Shown piece by piece: positions 62,773 through 64,000 of a DNA stretch of 64,000 nt. The number at the start of each line of letters is the position of its first letter. The first letter of the stretch is position 1. The position numbers and the translations under genes were made by a program. This stretch comes from Thalassobacillus devorans. Lineage in GTDB: Bacteria; Bacillota; Bacilli; Bacillales; Halobacillaceae. The notes under the pieces were generated by a model that did no database searches, was not told the DNA's origin, and saw nothing but the letters and a program-made list of their open reading frames with translations. The stretch covers positions 1,736,001-1,800,000 of the forward strand of contig NZ_FXEH01000006.1 of NCBI RefSeq assembly GCF_900176565.1, read 5' to 3'.

Positions 62773-64000
62773 TTAGTAATTATCCCAAGCCTGCTCGTAT
62801 TTTTCAATTAAATGAGGGTCGATCAATGTATTGGGTTTCAGGGAAACCTTTTCCCCTTTGCGATTGAATATTTCCCTGTCCTCATCTTTTCCAAACACCG
62901 TAAAAGCAGAAAGCAGCTCTTCGGTCAGAAAATCGGTTTCAACAGTAAAGTCCAGTCCAGATAAATTAATCGGATCCCGGGATGCCATGACGAAACCCCA
63001 ATTCCCAAAGCTCGGGATATCTACATGAAAATTTTCCGTTTCCAACCCGGCGGAACGGATTGTTTCATCTATCGTCCAATAGACTTCTGTCGCAAACACA
63101 GGGCTTGTGGCTTGTACCATTGCTGCTCCCCCAGGACGCAGATGATTTCTTACGAGAGAGTAAAACTCCCGTGTGTATAATTTGTTCAGGCTTTCATTAT
63201 TCGGGTCAGGAAGGTCAATGAGAATGACATCATAAAACATCCCGTCTTTTTCCAAATATTCAAAGGCATCTTCGTTACGCACAGTTACTCGATCATCCTT
63301 CAATGCCCCCTGGTTCAGCTGCAGCAAATGATAATTATTATTAGCCAGCTCGGTAATGGCAGGGTCCAAATCTATCAGGTAGATTGATTCTAATTCGTCA
63401 TATTTTAAAAGTTCCCTGACAGCAAGACCATCCCCACCGCCAAGCACTAATACACGCTTAGCATCTTCAGTTGCAGTCATCGGTACGTGAACAAGGGTCT
63501 CATGATAACGATACTCATCAAAAGAGCTGAACTGCAGCGAACCATCTAGATAAAGACGGGTGTCCCCTTGTTCTTTGGTAAGGATAATTTTTTGATAAGC
63601 GCTGTTTTCTGAATGTATGATGGGATCCTTGTATAATTTCTGCTCAAAAGAAAATGCCATTTCTTCTCCAAAAAACAATCCTGCAATCAGGAATATAGCG
63701 ATTCCCACCCCGGAAATCAGGTGAATTTTCAGCTTTAAGATTTCTTTTCGGAATAAATACAGCACAGCCATGGCTACTGTCAGGTTGATCAGCCCTACAA
63801 AAAATGCACTTTTAACCATACCTAATTGTGGCCTCAACAAGAAAACAAATAACAGACCGCCAATTAATCCACCGGCATAATCAGAAAATAACACGCGGGC
63901 AGTACTCCGGTTAAGTTCTACGCCAATCTCATTTGCTTTTCTGATGAGAATCGGCAATTCAAGCCCTGTCAGTGCCCCAATGGTTAAAGTCACCGTGTAT
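62773..64000 (-). CDS. Membrane-anchored spermidine synthase-like protein, 5' end beyond window
   Basis: The frame is open to the right edge, so the true N-terminus is missing. What is present starts within hydrophobic helices ([54 protein letters not shown]), followed by a soluble aminopropyltransferase-like domain: [19 protein letters not shown], the SAM-type motif [23 protein letters not shown], and [21 protein letters not shown] with catalytic-type acidic residues. It belongs to the long family that adds a membrane domain to a polyamine synthase fold. Whether it makes spermidine is not shown; speD is 31 kb away. Confidence 0.88.
   Translation of the reverse strand, partial: YTVTLTIGALTGLELPILIRKANEIGVELNRSTARVLFSDYAGGLIGGLLFVFLLRPQLGMVKSAFFVGLINLTVAMAVLYLFRKEILKLKIHLISGVGIAIFLIAGLFFGEEMAFSFEQKLYKDPIIHSENSAYQKIILTKEQGDTRLYLDGSLQFSSFDEYRYHETLVHVPMTATEDAKRVLVLGGGDGLAVRELLKYDELESIYLIDLDPAITELANNNYHLLQLNQGALKDDRVTVRNEDAFEYLEKDGMFYDVILIDLPDPNNESLNKLYTREFYSLVRNHLRPGGAAMVQATSPVFATEVYWTIDETIRSAGLETENFHVDIPSFGNWGFVMASRDPINLSGLDFTVETDFLTEELLSAFTVFGKDEDREIFNRKGEKVSLKPNTLIDPHLIEKYEQAWDNY

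Overview
The window reads as housekeeping chromosome of a low-GC, endospore-forming Gram-positive in the Bacillaceae. The spore genes (sspI, ytxC, ytaF, ytrH, ytrI), the AUU-started infC behind an L20-type leader, two T-box leaders and a gene order close to the B. subtilis uvrC-to-ytkL segment all support this. The genus cannot be fixed from the sequence; the proteins look like the Oceanobacillus/Virgibacillus side of the family, which is an impression and not a test. Almost all genes are on the minus strand. The plus-strand ones are rnhC, sspI, ysdB, ytvI, ytrH-ytrI, a 66-residue unknown and ytpI. I saw no tRNA, rRNA, CRISPR array, prophage or intact insertion sequence.

Layout from left to right. 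(1) 1-8.1 kb: the 5' part of uvrC, a 750-base gap holding an inverted pair of interspersed repeats, trxA, then the fatty-acid degradation cluster lcfA-fadR-enoyl-CoA hydratase-etfB-etfA with a FadR operator in front of fadR. (2) 8.0-14.6 kb: a 26-codon membrane peptide, a DUF350 protein, mutS2, polX, cvpA, zapA and divergent rnhC. (3) 14.6-26.7 kb: pheST with its T-box, an rRNA methyltransferase, sspI, an M42 peptidase, dUTPase, ysdB, a TVP38 protein, a DUF1294 protein, the infC-rpmI-rplT operon with leader, and thrS with its T-box. (4) 26.7-41.2 kb: ytxC, the helicase loaders dnaI and dnaB, nrdR, an unknown protein, speD, gapB, coaE, ytaF, mutM, polA, phoPR and a MaoC-like protein. (5) 41.2-54 kb: central carbon metabolism: mdh, icd, citZ, ytvI, fxsA, pyk, pfkA, accA, accD, a FadR-type GntR regulator and malic enzyme. 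(6) 54.3-64 kb: dnaE, ytrHI, a small unknown, nrnA, ytpI, ytoI, ytkL and the 3' part of a membrane-anchored spermidine-synthase-like gene.

The genes form a few physiological groups. Beta-oxidation (lcfA to etfA) opposes malonyl-CoA synthesis (accDA), which sits beside malic enzyme and a GntR regulator. Glycolysis (pfkA-pyk) opposes the gluconeogenic gapB, which carries boxes matching CcpN. The TCA branch is citZ-icd-mdh with cre-like sites. The replication and repair genes are polA, mutM, dnaE, dnaB, dnaI, mutS2, uvrC, polX and rnhC. Several listed starts differ from the longest open frame because the ribosome binding site and family length point to an internal codon: etfB, pyk, fadR (GTG), icd and accD (TTG) and infC (ATT).

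Nothing here is a clear new multi-gene system. The best leads are a structured leader upstream of speD that could sequester its Shine-Dalgarno sequence, the 26-residue membrane peptide, the inverted repeat pair with a related remnant 52 kb away, a TGGTCAGACCA operator at malic enzyme, and a MaoC-family protein whose catalytic histidine is a tyrosine.
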